This document shows positions 27,421 to 37,325 of a stretch of 64,000 nt of DNA, piece by piece; the stretch's first letter is position 1, and the number at the start of each line of letters is the position of its first letter. Source of the DNA: Micrococcus sp. 2A (GTDB lineage Bacteria; Actinomycetota; Actinomycetes; Actinomycetales; Micrococcaceae); assembly GCF_039519235.1 (NCBI RefSeq), contig NZ_CP154351.1, positions 1,860,001 to 1,924,000 of the forward strand, written 5' to 3'. Under the pieces are notes generated by a model. That model was not told where the DNA came from, searched no databases, and saw only the letters and a list, made by a program, of their open reading frames with translations. Both the position numbers and the translations under genes were made by a program.

Positions 27421-28419
27421 TCAGAAGTCCGAGAACGGATCGTCGTCCATCTGGCGCGCGTGGAGCTGCGGGTCGTAGCCGGCCGGCGAGTCCTTGAGGG
27501 ACAGGCCCAGCTCCTCCAGCTTCTCCTTGACCTCGTCGATGGACTTCGCGCCGAAGTTGCGGATGTCCATCAGGTCGGCCTCGGACCGGGCCACGAGCTC
27601 ACCCACGGAGTGGATGCCCTCGCGCTTGAGGCAGTTGTAGGAGCGCACGGTCAGCTCGAGCTCCTCGATCGGCTGGGCCAGGTCGGCGGACACGTCGCCC
27701 TCCGCCGGCGTCTCGCCCAGGTCGATGCCCTCGGCCTCGACGTTGAGCGCGCGGGCCAGGCCGAACAGCTCGACGAGCGTGGAGCCCGCAGAGGCCACGG
27801 CGTCGCGCGGCAGCATGGACTCCTTGGTCTCCACGTCCAGGATCAGGCGGTCGAAGTCCGTCCGCTGCTCCACACGGGTGGCCTCGACCTTGAAGGTCAC
27901 CTTGAGCACGGGCGAGTAGATGGAGTCGACCGGGATGCGGCCGATCTCCGCGTCCGCGGACTTGTTCTGGGCCGCCGTCACGTAGCCGCGGCCGCGCTCG
28001 ACCGTCAGCTCCATGTCGAACTTGCCCTTCGCGTTGAGCGTCGCGATGTGGAGGTCCTTGTTGTGGATCTCCACACCGGCGGGGGCGGTGATGTCCGCGG
28101 CGGTCACGACGCCGGCCCCCTGCTTGCGCAGGTAGGCGACGACGGGCTCGTCGTTCTCGGAGGAGACGGACAGCTGCTTGATGTTGAGGATGATCTCGGT
28201 GAGATCCTCCTTGACGCCGTTGACGGTGCTGAACTCGTGCAGGACGCCGTCCACGCGGATGCTGGTCACGGCAGCACCGGGGATGGAGGAGAGCAGAGTG
28301 CGGCGCAGGGAGTTGCCGAGGGTGTAGCCGAAGCCGGGCTCCAGCGGCTCGATCACGAACCGGGACCGACGGTCGGACACGACCTCTTCGGTCAGCGTGG
28401 GGCGCTGTGCAATGAGCAC
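27421..28419 (-). CDS. rpoA: RNA polymerase alpha subunit
   Basis: 332 residues. The N-terminal dimerisation domain has [48 protein letters not shown] in order; the C-terminal domain (about 245-310) has [41 protein letters not shown], contacting UP elements and activators. GTG at 28419 is chosen because AGGA lies 7 nt upstream; an ATG two codons earlier would sit on top of that site. The usual upstream neighbour rpsD is absent here. Confidence 0.97.
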   Translation of the reverse strand: MLIAQRPTLTEEVVSDRRSRFVIEPLEPGFGYTLGNSLRRTLLSSIPGAAVTSIRVDGVLHEFSTVNGVKEDLTEIILNIKQLSVSSENDEPVVAYLRKQGAGVVTAADITAPAGVEIHNKDLHIATLNAKGKFDMELTVERGRGYVTAAQNKSADAEIGRIPVDSIYSPVLKVTFKVEATRVEQRTDFDRLILDVETKESMLPRDAVASAGSTLVELFGLARALNVEAEGIDLGETPAEGDVSADLAQPIEELELTVRSYNCLKREGIHSVGELVARSEADLMDIRNFGAKSIDEVKEKLEELGLSLKDSPAGYDPQLHARQMDDDPFSDF

Positions 28420-28504
28420 GAACATTTCCTTTCGGCGAGCGTCCGCCATATGACGCACGCGGGGGGTGGAAACGAGGACGGGATGGGATCAGGTCGCAGA
28501 CCTG

Positions 28505-28539
28505 TCCGCACCCGCCCCGGGGGACGGGGCGGGTGCGGA
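28505..28539 (-). terminator. Hairpin between rpsK and rpoA
   Basis: Arms 28505-28518 and 28526-28539 form a perfect 14-bp GC stem, 13 nt after the rpsK stop, where rpsD stands in many bacteria. No T-run follows, so it may attenuate or protect RNA ends rather than terminate fully. The rest of the 133-nt gap holds the rpoA ribosome-binding site. Confidence 0.6.
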
Positions 28540-28552
28540 GAAGACGCTCAGG

Positions 28553-28957
28553 TCAGACGCGGCGGCGCTTCGCGGGGCGAGCACCGTTGTGGGCCATGGG
28601 GGTGACGTCCTGGATGGACCCCACCTCGAGGCCGGCGGCCTGCAGGGAGCGGATGGCGGTCTCGCGACCCGAGCCCGGGCCCTTCACGAAGACGTCCACC
28701 TTCTTCATGCCGTGCTCCTGGGCGCGCTTGGCGGCCTGCTCGGCGGCCAGCTGCGCGGCGTAGGGGGTCGACTTGCGCGAGCCCTTGAAGCCCACCTCGC
28801 CGGACGAGGCCCACGAGATGACGGCACCCGTGGTGTCCGTGATGGACACGATGGTGTTGTTGAACGTGCTCTTGATGTGGGCCTGGCCCACGGTGATGTT
28901 CTTCTTGTCCTTGCGGCGCGGCTTGCGGGCCGCTGCGGCGCGGGTCTTGGGGGGCAT
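28553..28957 (-). CDS. rpsK: Ribosomal protein uS11 (S11)
   Basis: 134 residues. [47 protein letters not shown] and the C-terminal [10 protein letters not shown] are typical. GGAG upstream of the ATG. It sits 84 nt after rpsM in the alpha group; platform protein of the 30S subunit. Confidence 0.97.
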   Translation of the reverse strand: MPPKTRAAAARKPRRKDKKNITVGQAHIKSTFNNTIVSITDTTGAVISWASSGEVGFKGSRKSTPYAAQLAAEQAAKRAQEHGMKKVDVFVKGPGSGRETAIRSLQAAGLEVGSIQDVTPMAHNGARPAKRRRV

Positions 28958-29041
28958 GTGGTTCTCCTGACGAAAAGGCTGACGGTGCAGGTGCTGCGGC
29001 GGGGCGGCCGGACGGGTCCGGGCTCAGCCTCGCCGGCAGGA

Positions 29042-29410
29042 TCACTTCTTGCGGCCGGCGACCGTCTTCTTGGGGCCCTTGCGGGTGCGGGCGTTGGTCT
29101 TCGTGCGCTGACCGCGCACCGGAAGGCCGCGACGGTGGCGCAGGCCCTCGTAGGAGCCGATCTCCACCTTGCGACGGATGTCGGCGGCGACCTCGCGGCG
29201 GAGGTCGCCCTCCACCTTGTAGGTGCCCTCGATGTGGTCGCGCAGCTGCACCAGCTGTTCGTCGGAGAGGTCCTTCACGCGGATGTTCGGGTCGATCCCG
29301 GTGGCGGCGAGGGTCTCCTCGGCGCGGGTCTTGCCCACGCCGTAGATGTAGGTGAGTGCGATGATCACGCGCTTCTCGCGCGGAATGTCAACGCCTGCAA
29401 GACGAGCCAT
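29042..29410 (-). CDS. rpsM: Ribosomal protein uS13 (S13)
   Basis: 122 residues. [26 protein letters not shown] and [23 protein letters not shown] are hallmarks of this 30S head protein, which contacts the P-site tRNA and forms bridges to the 50S subunit. GGAGG 8 nt upstream supports the ATG. Confidence 0.97.
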   Translation of the reverse strand: MARLAGVDIPREKRVIIALTYIYGVGKTRAEETLAATGIDPNIRVKDLSDEQLVQLRDHIEGTYKVEGDLRREVAADIRRKVEIGSYEGLRHRRGLPVRGQRTKTNARTRKGPKKTVAGRKK

Positions 29411-29668
29411 GCGGCCGTCCTCCTGTTCCTTGAAGCAGCAGAGGTCTGCACCAGGGACGCCCGGACGACGCGGCTCACGGCCAAGCGGACCCTCGAGCCG
29501 CGGCGCCCAGCGAGTGCTCGGCGTGCTCCGCGGCGGTCGTCCGCCGTCGTCGGTCTCCGGCCCCTGCGACCGGAGGTGTCGGCCGCGTCCCGTGTGACGG
29601 GGGCGACCGTTGTCCCTGCTGTTCGGCCATCATGGCCGGTTGGGTGTTCTCGTCAGCGCACGGCGTCG

Positions 29669-29689
29669 CTCCCCCGCGAGACGGGGGAG
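29669..29689 (-). terminator. Hairpin just after rpmJ
   Basis: CTCCCCCG (29669-29676) pairs perfectly with CGGGGGAG (29682-29689), starting 5 nt beyond the rpmJ stop. The 283-nt rpmJ-rpsM gap (29411-29693) contains nothing else recognisable apart from the rpsM ribosome-binding site. Confidence 0.5.
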
Positions 29690-29693
29690 GCGA

Positions 29694-29807
29694 TCAGCCC
29701 TGGCGCTGCTTGTGGCGCGGGTTCGAGCAGATCACCAGAACGCGGCCCTTACGGCGCACGACCTGGCACTTGTCACAAATCCGCTTCACGCTCGGCTGAA
29801 CCTTCAC
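29694..29807 (-). CDS. rpmJ: Ribosomal protein bL36 (L36), zinc-binding type
   Basis: 37 residues from GTG at 29807, with GGAGGAAGAGCC upstream. [20 protein letters not shown], then [13 protein letters not shown]: the CxxC, C and H set (C11, C14, C27, H32) is the zinc site of the canonical form. It lies 37 nt after infA. Confidence 0.97.
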   Translation of the reverse strand: MKVQPSVKRICDKCQVVRRKGRVLVICSNPRHKQRQG

Positions 29808-29844
29808 GGCTCTTCCTCCTGCGCTCGCTTGGACGGGTTGGGTC

Positions 29845-30066
29845 TTACTTGTAGCGGTAGACGATGCGACCTCGATTGAGGTCGTACGGGCTAAGCTCCA
29901 CCACGACGCGATCCTCGGGGAGGATGCGGATGTAGTGCTGACGCATCTTTCCGGAGATCGTGGCGAGCACGACGTGCTCGTTCTGCAGACGGACGCGGAA
30001 CATCGCGTTGGGCAACGCCTCCGACACCGTGCCCTCGACCTCGATGACACCTTCCTTCTTAGCCAT
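29845..30066 (-). CDS. infA: Translation initiation factor IF-1
   Basis: 73 residues, [20 protein letters not shown] followed by the OB-fold [26 protein letters not shown]. Start MAKKEG fits the family; an ATG six codons earlier (TIVED) exists, and the GGAGG core lies only 2 nt before the chosen ATG, so the true start is slightly uncertain. It is separated from map by a promoter region. Confidence 0.95.
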   Translation of the reverse strand: MAKKEGVIEVEGTVSEALPNAMFRVRLQNEHVVLATISGKMRQHYIRILPEDRVVVELSPYDLNRGRIVYRYK

Positions 30067-30177
30067 GTCCTCCACTATCGTCATGCTCCGACAGCGGCGC
30101 GGTGGCGCCGCCCACGGGGCGGGAACGGGGTGGATCGCGGCGGCACGCCGACGGCGAGCGGACACGATCAACATTCG

Positions 30178-30206
30178 ATGATACCGCATCCGGAGCCGGA
30201 TGACCA
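30178..30206 (-). promoter_or_regulatory. Promoter of the infA-rpmJ group
   Basis: Minus-strand -35 TGGTCA (30201-30206), 17-bp spacer, -10 TATCAT (30178-30183); predicted start near 30171, about 105 nt before infA. Confidence 0.55.
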
Positions 30207-30226
30207 CCACGCCCGGGCGTGCGGGG

Positions 30227-31069
30227 TCACTCCCCCGGCGGGACCGGGGTGACGCCGAAGCGGGCCAGCTCGGACGCGCCGCCGTCGGGGGCGGTGAGGA
30301 CCCACAGGCCGCCGGCGTGGCGGCACACCGAGTGCTCCCACTGGCTCGCCCGCGCCCCGTCCTCCGTCACCACGGTCCAGTCGTCCTCGAGGGTGCGGGT
30401 CTCGATGCCGCCGCGCACGAGCATGGGCTCGATCGCGAGCGCCAGGCCGGGGCGCACGCGCGGGCCCTGGTGCCCGGTGCGGTAGTTGAACACATCCGGG
30501 GGCAGGTGCATGGCCGAGCCGATGCCGTGGCCCACGTAGTCCTCGAGGATGCCGAGCTCGGGGCCGTCCTGCGCCGAGACGTGGTCGTCGATGGCGTCGC
30601 CGATCTCCCCCACGTGCGTGGCGGACGCGAAGGCGGCGATCCCCGCCCACATGGCCTCGCGGGTGACGGCGGAGAGGCGCTCGTCCGCGGGGTCCGCCGT
30701 GCCGGCCGCGGAGGACCCCAGGATCACGGTGCGCGCGGAGTCGGCATGCCAGCCGTCCACGATCGCGCCGCCGTCGATCTTCAGGACGTCGCCGGCCTGC
30801 AGGACGCGCTCCCCGGGGATGCCGTGGACCACCTCCTCGTTCACCGACGCGCAGATCGTGGCGGGGAAGCCGTGGTAGCCCAGGAAGTTCGAGGTTGCGC
30901 CGTGCTCGGCGAGGACGCCGCGGAACACGGCGTCCAGCTCCGCGGTGGTCACACCGGGGGCGGCGGCGTCCACGGCGGCATCGAGGGCCGCGGACAGGAC
31001 CACCCCCGCACGCTGCATGGCCTGCAGCTGGGGGGTGGTCTTGAGCTCGAGGGAGCGACGTCCGATCAC
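30227..31069 (-). CDS. map: Methionine aminopeptidase type I
   Basis: 280 residues; removes the initiator methionine. Metal ligands lie in [14 protein letters not shown] (two Asp), GHGIGSAMH (His), IEPMLVRGG (Glu) and WEHS (Glu). GTG start 4 nt after the adk stop indicates coupling. An insertion around [15 protein letters not shown] and a longer C-terminus make it slightly larger than E. coli Map. Last gene of the secY-adk-map set. Confidence 0.95.
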   Translation of the reverse strand: MIGRRSLELKTTPQLQAMQRAGVVLSAALDAAVDAAAPGVTTAELDAVFRGVLAEHGATSNFLGYHGFPATICASVNEEVVHGIPGERVLQAGDVLKIDGGAIVDGWHADSARTVILGSSAAGTADPADERLSAVTREAMWAGIAAFASATHVGEIGDAIDDHVSAQDGPELGILEDYVGHGIGSAMHLPPDVFNYRTGHQGPRVRPGLALAIEPMLVRGGIETRTLEDDWTVVTEDGARASQWEHSVCRHAGGLWVLTAPDGGASELARFGVTPVPPGE

Positions 31070-31073
31070 GCGG

Positions 31074-31691
31074 TCAGGCCTCGGTCCGCGGGGTGATGAC
31101 GGGCAGGGTGCCGGTCGCCGCGCGCACCGAGTAGACGGCCTGGAGCAGGCGTTCCGTGACGTCGTCGATCTGGCCCGTGCCGTCCACGCGCGCCACGATG
31201 CCGCGGTCCACGTAGTTCTCGATCACGACCTCCGTCTCGCGGTGGTAGAGGTCGAGGCGGTGCTGGATGACGTCCTGGGTGTCGTCGGCGCGGCCCTCGA
31301 TCTCGGCGCGCTTGAGCAGACGCTCCACGAGCTCGGCGTCCGGCACCTCGAGCTCGACGACGGCGGACAGGGCCTGGCCGGCCTCGCGCAGCATGGCGTC
31401 GAGCGCCTCGACCTGGCCCGCGGTGCGGGGGTATCCGTCCAGGAGGAAGCCGTGCTCGGCATCGGGCTGGGCGATGCGGTCGGCCACCATGCGGTTGGTG
31501 ACGTCGTCGGGCACGAAGTCGCCGTTGTCGATGTAGCGCTTGGCCTCGACGCCGAGCGGGGTCATGGCCTTGACGTTGTGGCGGAAGATGTCGCCGGTGG
31601 AGATGGGGACGATCCCCAGCTTGTCGGCGATCCGGGAGGCCTGGGTGCCCTTACCGGATCCGGGAGGGCCCATGATCAGCATGCGGGTCAT
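31074..31691 (-). CDS. adk: Adenylate kinase
   Basis: 205 residues; P-loop MGPPGSGKGTQASRIA (7-22), STGDIFRHNVK, GFLLDGYPRTAGQ. It is the short form without the zinc-finger LID insertion (RLLKRAEIEGRADDT). GAGGAA 8 nt before the ATG. Sits between secY and map as in most spc clusters. Confidence 0.97.
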   Translation of the reverse strand: MTRMLIMGPPGSGKGTQASRIADKLGIVPISTGDIFRHNVKAMTPLGVEAKRYIDNGDFVPDDVTNRMVADRIAQPDAEHGFLLDGYPRTAGQVEALDAMLREAGQALSAVVELEVPDAELVERLLKRAEIEGRADDTQDVIQHRLDLYHRETEVVIENYVDRGIVARVDGTGQIDDVTERLLQAVYSVRAATGTLPVITPRTEA

Positions 31692-31736
31692 CGTGTGTTC
31701 CTCACTCTCGAGATGGTGGACGTCCGTGGCGGCCGC

Positions 31737-33044
31737 TCAGCGCAGCAGGCCCTCATAGTGGCGCTGCTCCATCTGCGCGTTGATCTGCTTCACCGTCTGG
31801 AGGCCCACGCCCACCATGATGAGGATGGACGTGCCGCCGAACGGGAAGTTCTGGTTGGCGCCGATCAGCACGAAGGCGATCAGCGGGATCATGGCCACGA
31901 TACCCAGATACAGGGCACCGGGGAGCGTGATCCGGCTGATGACGTACTGGAGGTAGCGCTCCGTGGGGCGCCCCGCCCGCACACCCGGGATGAAGCCGCC
32001 GTACCGCTTCATGTTGTCCGAGATCTCCTGCGGGTTGAACGTGATGGAGACGTAGAAGTAGGTGAAGCCGATGATCAGCAGCAGGTACAGCGCCATGTAG
32101 ACGGGGTGGTCCCCCCCGGAGAAGTACGTGCTGAGGAAGCCCACCCATGCGGGCGGTGCGGAGCCGTCCTGCGGGGTGTTGAACTGGATCAGGATGCCCG
32201 GGAGCATCAGCACGGAAGACGCGAAGATCACCGGGATCACGTTGGCCATGTTGACCTTGATCGGGATGAACGTGCTCGAGCCGCCCACGGTGCGCGAGCC
32301 GATCTGCCGCTTCGCGTACTGCACCGGGATCCGGCGCTGGGACTCCTCCACGAACACGATGGCCAGCATCGTCAGGAGGCCGACCACCATCACGACGGCG
32401 AACGTGCGCCACCCCTGGGTCTGCAGCACCTGCGCGATGCCGGACGGGAAGCTCGCCGCGATCGAGGCGAAGATCAGCAGGGAGATGCCGTTGCCGACCC
32501 CGTTCTCCGTGATCCGCTCGCCCAGCCACATCACGACGACGCAGCCGGTGGCCAGGACGATCACCACGAGGAGGACGGTGAGCAGCGAGTCGTCCCGCAG
32601 GAGGGGGATGCTGCAGTTGAGCAGCGCGCCGGAACGGGCCAGCGACGTCATGGTGGTGGCCTGGAGGAGGGCGAGCGCGATGGTGAGGTACCGGGTGTAC
32701 TGCGTCAGGGTGGCCTGGCCCTGCGGCCCCTCCTGGTGGAGCTGCTCGAAGCGCGGGATCACCACGCGCAGCAGCTGGACGATGATGGAGGCCGTGATGT
32801 ACGGCATGATCCCCAGCGCGAAGACCGAGACCTGGAGCAGCGCCCCGCCCGAGAACATGTTCACGAACGAGTAGAGGCCCCCGGTGGTGCTGCCGGAGGC
32901 CAGGCAGGTCTGCACCGCCGCGTAGTCCACACCCGGGGAGGGCACGAAGGCCCCGAGCCGGTAGACCGCGATGAGACCGAGCGTGAAGAAGATCTTCCGC
33001 CTCAGGTCCGGCGTCCGGGCGATCCGCGCGATGGCCTTGAACAC
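31737..33044 (-). CDS. secY: Protein translocase channel SecY
   Basis: 435 residues with ten membrane helices, forming the SecYEG pore. FKAIARIARTPDLRRKIFFTLGLIAVYRLG starts the protein; AGRPTERYLQYVISRITLPGALYLG and the C-terminal QINAQMEQRHYEGLLR are typical. GTG at 33044 has GGAGG just upstream and matches the family length; the longer upstream frame is not supported. It may be transcribed from its own TAGACT promoter as well as from the spc promoter. Confidence 0.96.
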   Translation of the reverse strand: MFKAIARIARTPDLRRKIFFTLGLIAVYRLGAFVPSPGVDYAAVQTCLASGSTTGGLYSFVNMFSGGALLQVSVFALGIMPYITASIIVQLLRVVIPRFEQLHQEGPQGQATLTQYTRYLTIALALLQATTMTSLARSGALLNCSIPLLRDDSLLTVLLVVIVLATGCVVVMWLGERITENGVGNGISLLIFASIAASFPSGIAQVLQTQGWRTFAVVMVVGLLTMLAIVFVEESQRRIPVQYAKRQIGSRTVGGSSTFIPIKVNMANVIPVIFASSVLMLPGILIQFNTPQDGSAPPAWVGFLSTYFSGGDHPVYMALYLLLIIGFTYFYVSITFNPQEISDNMKRYGGFIPGVRAGRPTERYLQYVISRITLPGALYLGIVAMIPLIAFVLIGANQNFPFGGTSILIMVGVGLQTVKQINAQMEQRHYEGLLR

Positions 33045-33103
33045 ATGTCCTCCTGCGGGGGGGGGTGGGGGTTCGGCGCTCCCCCACGCGGGGGACGCAC
33101 GAG

Positions 33104-33125
33104 GGCCCGCCGCACCGGGCGGGCC
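33104..33125 (-). other. Hairpin in the secY leader
   Basis: GGCCCGCC (33104-33111) pairs perfectly with GGCGGGCC (33118-33125). It begins at about the predicted start of the secY-proximal promoter, so it would cap the 5' end of that transcript. Confidence 0.45.
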
Positions 33126-33133
33126 ACCGTGCG

Positions 33134-33139
33134 AGTCTA
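33134..33139 (-). promoter_or_regulatory. -10 box TGTAGACT before secY
   Basis: TAGACT on the minus strand, preceded by TG one base pair away (extended -10 like), 90 nt upstream of secY. Predicts an internal promoter for secY-adk-map. Confidence 0.5.
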
Positions 33140-33152
33140 CACGGAGCACGAA

Positions 33153-33190
33153 GGCCCCGGGCCGGGGCGGATGGCCCCGGGCCCGGGGCC
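33153..33190 (-). terminator. Hairpin after rplO
   Basis: GGCCCCGGGC (33153-33162) pairs with GCCCGGGGCC (33181-33190), 20 nt after the rplO stop, upstream of the secY promoter. Other pairings in this repetitive GC stretch are possible. Confidence 0.4.
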
Positions 33191-33209
33191 CGTGTGGTCG
33201 ATCAGCGGA

Positions 33210-33662
33210 TCAGACGGTCTGCGTCGAGCCGCCGGCCGCCGCGATCTTCTCGACCGCGGAGGCGGAGAAGGCGTTCGCGGTGACCTGCACCGGAACGGTG
33301 ATCTCGCCGGTCCCCAGCACCTTCACGGGCTGGTTCTTGCGGACGAGGCCCGCGGCGACGAGGGCGTCCACGGACACCTCACCGCCCTGCGGGAAGTGCG
33401 CCGAGAGCTTGTCCAGGTTGACCACCTGGTACTCGGTGCGGAACGGGTTCTTGAAGCCGCGAAGCTTCGGCAGTCGCATGTGCAGGGGCAGCTGGCCGCC
33501 CTCGAAGCCCACACGGACCTGGTAGCGGGACTTCGTGCCCTTGGTGCCACGGCCGGCGGTCTTGCCCTTGGAGCCCTCGCCTCGACCCACGCGGGTCTTG
33601 GCGGTCTTGGCTCCGGGGGCAGGACGCAGGTCGTGGATCTTGATGGCGTCGTTCTCAGCCAT
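33210..33662 (-). CDS. rplO: Ribosomal protein uL15 (L15)
   Basis: 150 residues: [33 protein letters not shown], the glycine/arginine-rich N-terminus that penetrates 23S rRNA, then [23 protein letters not shown] overlaps rpmD by 8 nt. Last ribosomal protein gene of the spc group before secY. Confidence 0.97.
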   Translation of the reverse strand: MAENDAIKIHDLRPAPGAKTAKTRVGRGEGSKGKTAGRGTKGTKSRYQVRVGFEGGQLPLHMRLPKLRGFKNPFRTEYQVVNLDKLSAHFPQGGEVSVDALVAAGLVRKNQPVKVLGTGEITVPVQVTANAFSASAVEKIAAAGGSTQTV

Positions 33663-33879
33663 GGTTGACCTCCTCCACGGACACCAGGTGCGGCACGGTG
33701 TTGACCATGCCCACGGTCGCCGCGTCGGCCTTGCGGGTGACCTGGTGGCCGATCCGCTTGAGGCCGAGCGAGCGGAGGGTGTCCCGCTGGTTCTGCTTGG
33801 TCCCCGTCACGCCACGGGTCTGGGTGATCACCAGAGTGGCGTCCGAGGGCTGGACGTTCTTGCGAGTGGGCTCAGACAC
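33655..33879 (-). CDS. rpmD: Ribosomal protein uL30 (L30)
   Basis: 74 residues from [34 protein letters not shown] is typical. N- and C-terminal additions are short. It overlaps rplO by 8 nt and lies 3 nt after rpsE. Confidence 0.95.
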   Translation of the reverse strand: MSEPTRKNVQPSDATLVITQTRGVTGTKQNQRDTLRSLGLKRIGHQVTRKADAATVGMVNTVPHLVSVEEVNHG

Positions 33880-33882
33880 GGC

Positions 33883-34629
33883 TCACACACCTGCCTTCTG
33901 CGCGCTCTTCTTGGCGCGGTCGTTCTCCATGGTGCGCAGCATCGCGTGGGGCGCGATCTCGTCCAGGGACTTGCCGCGGCGGGCCGCGACGGCCTGGGGC
34001 TCCTCGAGGCGCTTCAGCGCGTCCACGGTGCCGCGGACGATGTTGATGGCGTTCACGGAGCCCATGGACTTGGAGAGCACGTCGTGGATGCCGGCGCACT
34101 CCAGCACGGCACGCACCGGACCGCCGGCGATCACGCCGGTACCCGGGGACGCCGGACGCAGCAGCACGACGCCGGCGGCGTCCTCACCCTGCACGAGGTG
34201 CGGGATGGTGGAGCCCACGCGGGGCACGCGGAAGAAGGACTTCTTGGCCTCCTCCACGGCCTTCTGGATCGCGGCGGGGACCTCCTTCGCCTTGCCGTAG
34301 CCCACACCGACGGTGCCGTCGCCGTCACCCACCACCACGAGGGCGGTGAAGGAGAAGCGGCGGCCGCCCTTGACGACCTTGGACACGCGGTTGATGGCGA
34401 CGACGCGCTCGAGGAACGCGTCCTTCTCCTCGTCGTTGCCGCGACCGTTGCGGTCGTCACGACGACCGCGACGGTCTCCGTCACGCCCGCCGCGACCGCC
34501 GTCGCGACCGCCACGGCCGCCGGCGGAACGCTCGGTGGTGTGGCTGGCCGAGCCCGAGGCGGTCTCGGACACGGGGGTCTCGGTGGTCTCGGTCACCTGG
34601 GTGCCCTTCTCGTTGTTGTTCTCGCTCAC
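33883..34629 (-). CDS. rpsE: Ribosomal protein uS5 (S5) with RGG-like N-terminal extension
   Basis: 248 residues; the core begins near 68 ([25 protein letters not shown]) and includes the spectinomycin-site loop and [14 protein letters not shown]. Residues 1-67 are an extension: Ser/Thr/Glu-rich (1-35), then a run of RGG-like repeats ([20 protein letters not shown]). GTG start overlaps the rplR stop by 4 nt. The extension is likely disordered and RNA-binding; this is inference. Confidence 0.96.
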   Translation of the reverse strand: MSENNNEKGTQVTETTETPVSETASGSASHTTERSAGGRGGRDGGRGGRDGDRRGRRDDRNGRGNDEEKDAFLERVVAINRVSKVVKGGRRFSFTALVVVGDGDGTVGVGYGKAKEVPAAIQKAVEEAKKSFFRVPRVGSTIPHLVQGEDAAGVVLLRPASPGTGVIAGGPVRAVLECAGIHDVLSKSMGSVNAINIVRGTVDALKRLEEPQAVAARRGKSLDEIAPHAMLRTMENDRAKKSAQKAGV

Positions 34630-35000
34630 AGCTTCAGCCCACCCTCTCGCGCACCGTCGGCCACGGCCGCAACGCGCCCGTGGTACTTGTTGCCGCCGCG
34701 GTCGAAGACCACGGCGTCGATGCCGGCGGCCTGGGCACGCTGGGCGACGAGCTCGCCGACGCGCTTGGCCTTGGCCGTCTTGTCGCCCTCGAGCGCGCGC
34801 ACGTCAGCCTCCATGGTGGAGGCAGAGGCGAGCGTGCGGCTCTGCGTGTCGTCCACGATCTGCACGAACATGTGGCGCGCGGAGCGGTTGACGACGAGGC
34901 GGGGACGGACGGTGGTGCCGGAGATCCGCTTGCGCACCCGGAGGTGGCGGCGGGTGCGGGCGTTGAACTTGCCCTTGCCCTTCACCTTCAGAGTAGACAT
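34626..35000 (-). CDS. rplR: Ribosomal protein uL18 (L18)
   Basis: 124 residues; [21 protein letters not shown] and GLKL C-terminus; binds 5S rRNA. The ATG overlaps the rplF stop (TGATG). A GTG one codon upstream is an alternative. Confidence 0.96.
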   Translation of the reverse strand: MSTLKVKGKGKFNARTRRHLRVRKRISGTTVRPRLVVNRSARHMFVQIVDDTQSRTLASASTMEADVRALEGDKTAKAKRVGELVAQRAQAAGIDAVVFDRGGNKYHGRVAAVADGAREGGLKL

Positions 35001-35533
35001 CACTTACCTGCCTTTCCGGCCTTGCGGCGGATCTGCTCGCCCGCATAGCGGACGCCCTTGCCCTTGTACGGGTCAGGGCGACGCAGCTTGCGGATGTTGG
35101 CGGCGGTCTCGCCGACCTTCTGCTTGTCGATGCCGGCGACGGTCACCGTGTTGCCCGCGACGGTGAACGCGATGCCCTCGGGGCACTTCACCGGGACGGG
35201 GTGGGAGTAGCCCAGGGCGAACTCGAGGTCCTGACCCTTGGCCTGCACGCGGTAGCCGGTGCCGACGACCTCGAGCTGCTTGGAGAAGCCGTTGGTCACG
35301 CCCTCGACCATGTTGCTGATCAGGGTGCGGGACAGGCCGTGGAGGGAGCGGGACTCGCGCTCGTCGTCGGGACGGGCCACGATGACCTGCCCCTCCTCGA
35401 GGGTGGCCGTGATGGGCGTGGGCAGCGTGTGCTCCAGCTGGCCCTTGGGGCCCTTCACGGAGACGCGGGCGCCGTCGATGGTGACATCGACGCCGCTCGG
35501 GATGGTGATCGGCAGACGTCCGATTCGCGACAT
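35000..35533 (-). CDS. rplF: Ribosomal protein uL6 (L6)
   Basis: 177 residues. [20 protein letters not shown] and the C-terminal [27 protein letters not shown] are conserved. GAAAGG upstream of the ATG. It lies 30 nt after rpsH. Confidence 0.97.
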   Translation of the reverse strand: MSRIGRLPITIPSGVDVTIDGARVSVKGPKGQLEHTLPTPITATLEEGQVIVARPDDERESRSLHGLSRTLISNMVEGVTNGFSKQLEVVGTGYRVQAKGQDLEFALGYSHPVPVKCPEGIAFTVAGNTVTVAGIDKQKVGETAANIRKLRRPDPYKGKGVRYAGEQIRRKAGKAGK

Positions 35534-35563
35534 ATCAGTTCAGCCTTTCTTCCGTCTCGCCCG

Positions 35564-35962
35564 TCACCAGACGTAGGCGAGGACTTCCCCACCCACGCCC
35601 TTCTTGGCGGCCTGGCGGTCCGTGAGCAGACCCGAGGAGGTGGACAGGATGGCGATGCCGAGGCCGCCCAGCACGTGGGGCAGGGTGGTGGACTTCGCGT
35701 ACACGCGAAGGCCCGGCTTGGAGATACGACGCAGGCCGGCGATCGCGCGCTCACGCTGCGGGCCGAACTTCAGGTCGATGGTCAGCTTCTTGCCGACCTC
35801 GGCCTCCTCTTCACGCCAGTCCTGGATGTAGCCCTCTGCCTTGAGGATCTCCGCGAGGCGGGTCTTCAGCTTGGAGGACGGCATGGACACGGTGTCGTGG
35901 TAGGCCGAATTGGCGTTGCGCAGACGGGTGAGCATGTCTGCGACGGGATCGGTCATGGTCAT
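35564..35962 (-). CDS. rpsH: Ribosomal protein uS8 (S8)
   Basis: 132 residues beginning [20 protein letters not shown], the usual actinobacterial N-terminus; GGCGGAAG 6 nt upstream decides between the two nearby ATGs. The C-terminal [20 protein letters not shown] is the rRNA-binding signature. It follows rplE directly: the rpsN (S14) gene usually found between them is absent, and the 72-nt gap is too small for it. Confidence 0.97.
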   Translation of the reverse strand: MTMTDPVADMLTRLRNANSAYHDTVSMPSSKLKTRLAEILKAEGYIQDWREEEAEVGKKLTIDLKFGPQRERAIAGLRRISKPGLRVYAKSTTLPHVLGGLGIAILSTSSGLLTDRQAAKKGVGGEVLAYVW

Positions 35963-36034
35963 GTGGGCTTCCGCCCTTTCTCGCCGTGGTTTCCCGCACC
36001 GGTTCACCGGTGGGGGACCTGTGGCGCGGAGGTC

Positions 36035-36610
36035 TTACTGGTCGGTCTTGAACGGGAAGCCCAGCGCCTTCAGCAGCGCGCGGCCCTCGTCGTCGTTCTT
36101 GGCGGTGGTCACCACGGTGATGTCCATGCCGCGCACGCGGTCGATCTTGTCCTGATCGATCTCGTGGAACACGGTCTGCTCGGACAGGCCGAAGGTGTAG
36201 TTGCCGTTGCCGTCGAACTGGCGGTCGGACAGGCCGCGGAAGTCACGGATGCGCGGGAGCGCGAGCGTGACGAGGCGGTCCAGGAACTCCCACATGCGGT
36301 CGCCACGGAGGGTGGCGTGCGTGCCGATCGGCATGCCCTCACGCAGCTTGAACTGCGCGATGGACTTGCGGGCCTTGGTGACCATCGGCTTCTGGCCGGT
36401 GATCGCGGTGAGGTCCGTGACGGCGCCGTCGATGATCTTGGAGTCCTTGGCGGCCTCGCCGACACCCATGTTCACGACGACCTTCACGAGGCCCGGCACC
36501 TGCATGACGTTCGCGTACTGGAACTGCTCCTGGAGGCCGCCGCGGATCTCGTCGCGGTACTTGGCCTTCAGACGCGGGGTGACCTTCTCGGTCTGCTGCA
36601 CCTCGGTCAT
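36035..36610 (-). CDS. rplE: Ribosomal protein uL5 (L5)
   Basis: 191 residues; [60 protein letters not shown] and [21 protein letters not shown] are typical of this 5S rRNA-binding protein. ATG at 36610 overlaps the rplX stop; AAGGAG lies 5 nt upstream. A GTG one codon earlier is possible. Confidence 0.97.
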   Translation of the reverse strand: MTEVQQTEKVTPRLKAKYRDEIRGGLQEQFQYANVMQVPGLVKVVVNMGVGEAAKDSKIIDGAVTDLTAITGQKPMVTKARKSIAQFKLREGMPIGTHATLRGDRMWEFLDRLVTLALPRIRDFRGLSDRQFDGNGNYTFGLSEQTVFHEIDQDKIDRVRGMDITVVTTAKNDDEGRALLKALGFPFKTDQ

Positions 36611-36951
36611 CACAGCTCCTTCCCCGAGGACTTGGCGAAGCGCACCTTCACGGTGACGTCCTCGCCGCCCTTCTGGACGGTCTCGAAGCGGTAGCCCACA
36701 CGGGTCGGCTTCTGGGTCTCGGGGTCCACGACGGCCACGTTCGAGATGTGGATCGGGGCCTCGACGACCTGCAGGCCGCCCTCGGTGGATCCGTTGTTGT
36801 TCTGGCCGGCGCGCAGGTGCTTGGTGACGCGGTTGACGCCCTCCACCAGCACTCGCTCGTCGGCGGGGAAGACGCGCAGGACCTTGCCCTGCTTGCCCTT
36901 GTCCTTGCCTGCGATGACCTGCACGAGGTCATCCTTCTTGATCTTGGCCAT
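36610..36951 (-). CDS. rplX: Ribosomal protein uL24 (L24)
   Basis: 113 residues: [22 protein letters not shown] is the KOW motif, then [20 protein letters not shown]. It starts 5 nt after rplN. Assembly-initiator protein of the 50S subunit. Confidence 0.97.
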   Translation of the reverse strand: MAKIKKDDLVQVIAGKDKGKQGKVLRVFPADERVLVEGVNRVTKHLRAGQNNNGSTEGGLQVVEAPIHISNVAVVDPETQKPTRVGYRFETVQKGGEDVTVKVRFAKSSGKEL

Positions 36952-36956
36952 GAGGG

Positions 36957-37325
36957 TCAGATCACCTCCGGGGCGAGCGACACGATCTTCATGAAGCGCT
37001 TGTCGCGCAGCTCGCGCCCCACGGGACCGAAGATGCGCGTGCCACGGGGCTCGCCGTCGGTCTTGAGGATCACGGCCGCGTTCTCATCGAAGCGGATGTA
37101 CGAGCCGTCGGGACGGCGGGACTCCTTGCGGGTCCGCACCACCACGGCCTTGACGACATCGCCCTTCTTGACGTTGCCGCCGGGGATGGCGTCCTTGACG
37201 GTGGCGACAATCGTGTCGCCGATTCCTGCGTAGCGGCGTCCTGAGCCACCGAGAACACGGATGGTCAGGATCTCCTTCGCACCGGTGTTGTCGGCGACCT
37301 TGAGCCGCGACTCCTGCTGGATCAC
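36957..37325 (-). CDS. rplN: Ribosomal protein uL14 (L14)
   Basis: 122 residues, [20 protein letters not shown] to [19 protein letters not shown]. First gene of the spc group, separated from rpsQ by 340 nt that contain a perfect 17-bp hairpin and a candidate promoter. AGGAGA upstream of the ATG is the ribosome-binding site. Confidence 0.97.
   Translation of the reverse strand: MIQQESRLKVADNTGAKEILTIRVLGGSGRRYAGIGDTIVATVKDAIPGGNVKKGDVVKAVVVRTRKESRRPDGSYIRFDENAAVILKTDGEPRGTRIFGPVGRELRDKRFMKIVSLAPEVI

Noticed and set aside
28420..28458. Longer rpoA start at 28458
   Set aside because: The AAAGGA site lies inside that extension and correctly spaces to GTG 28419, which also matches the family N-terminus.
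35963..36034. A hidden S14 gene between rplE and rpsH
   Set aside because: The gap is 72 nt with a ribosome-binding site and a small stem; S14 needs at least 180 nt.
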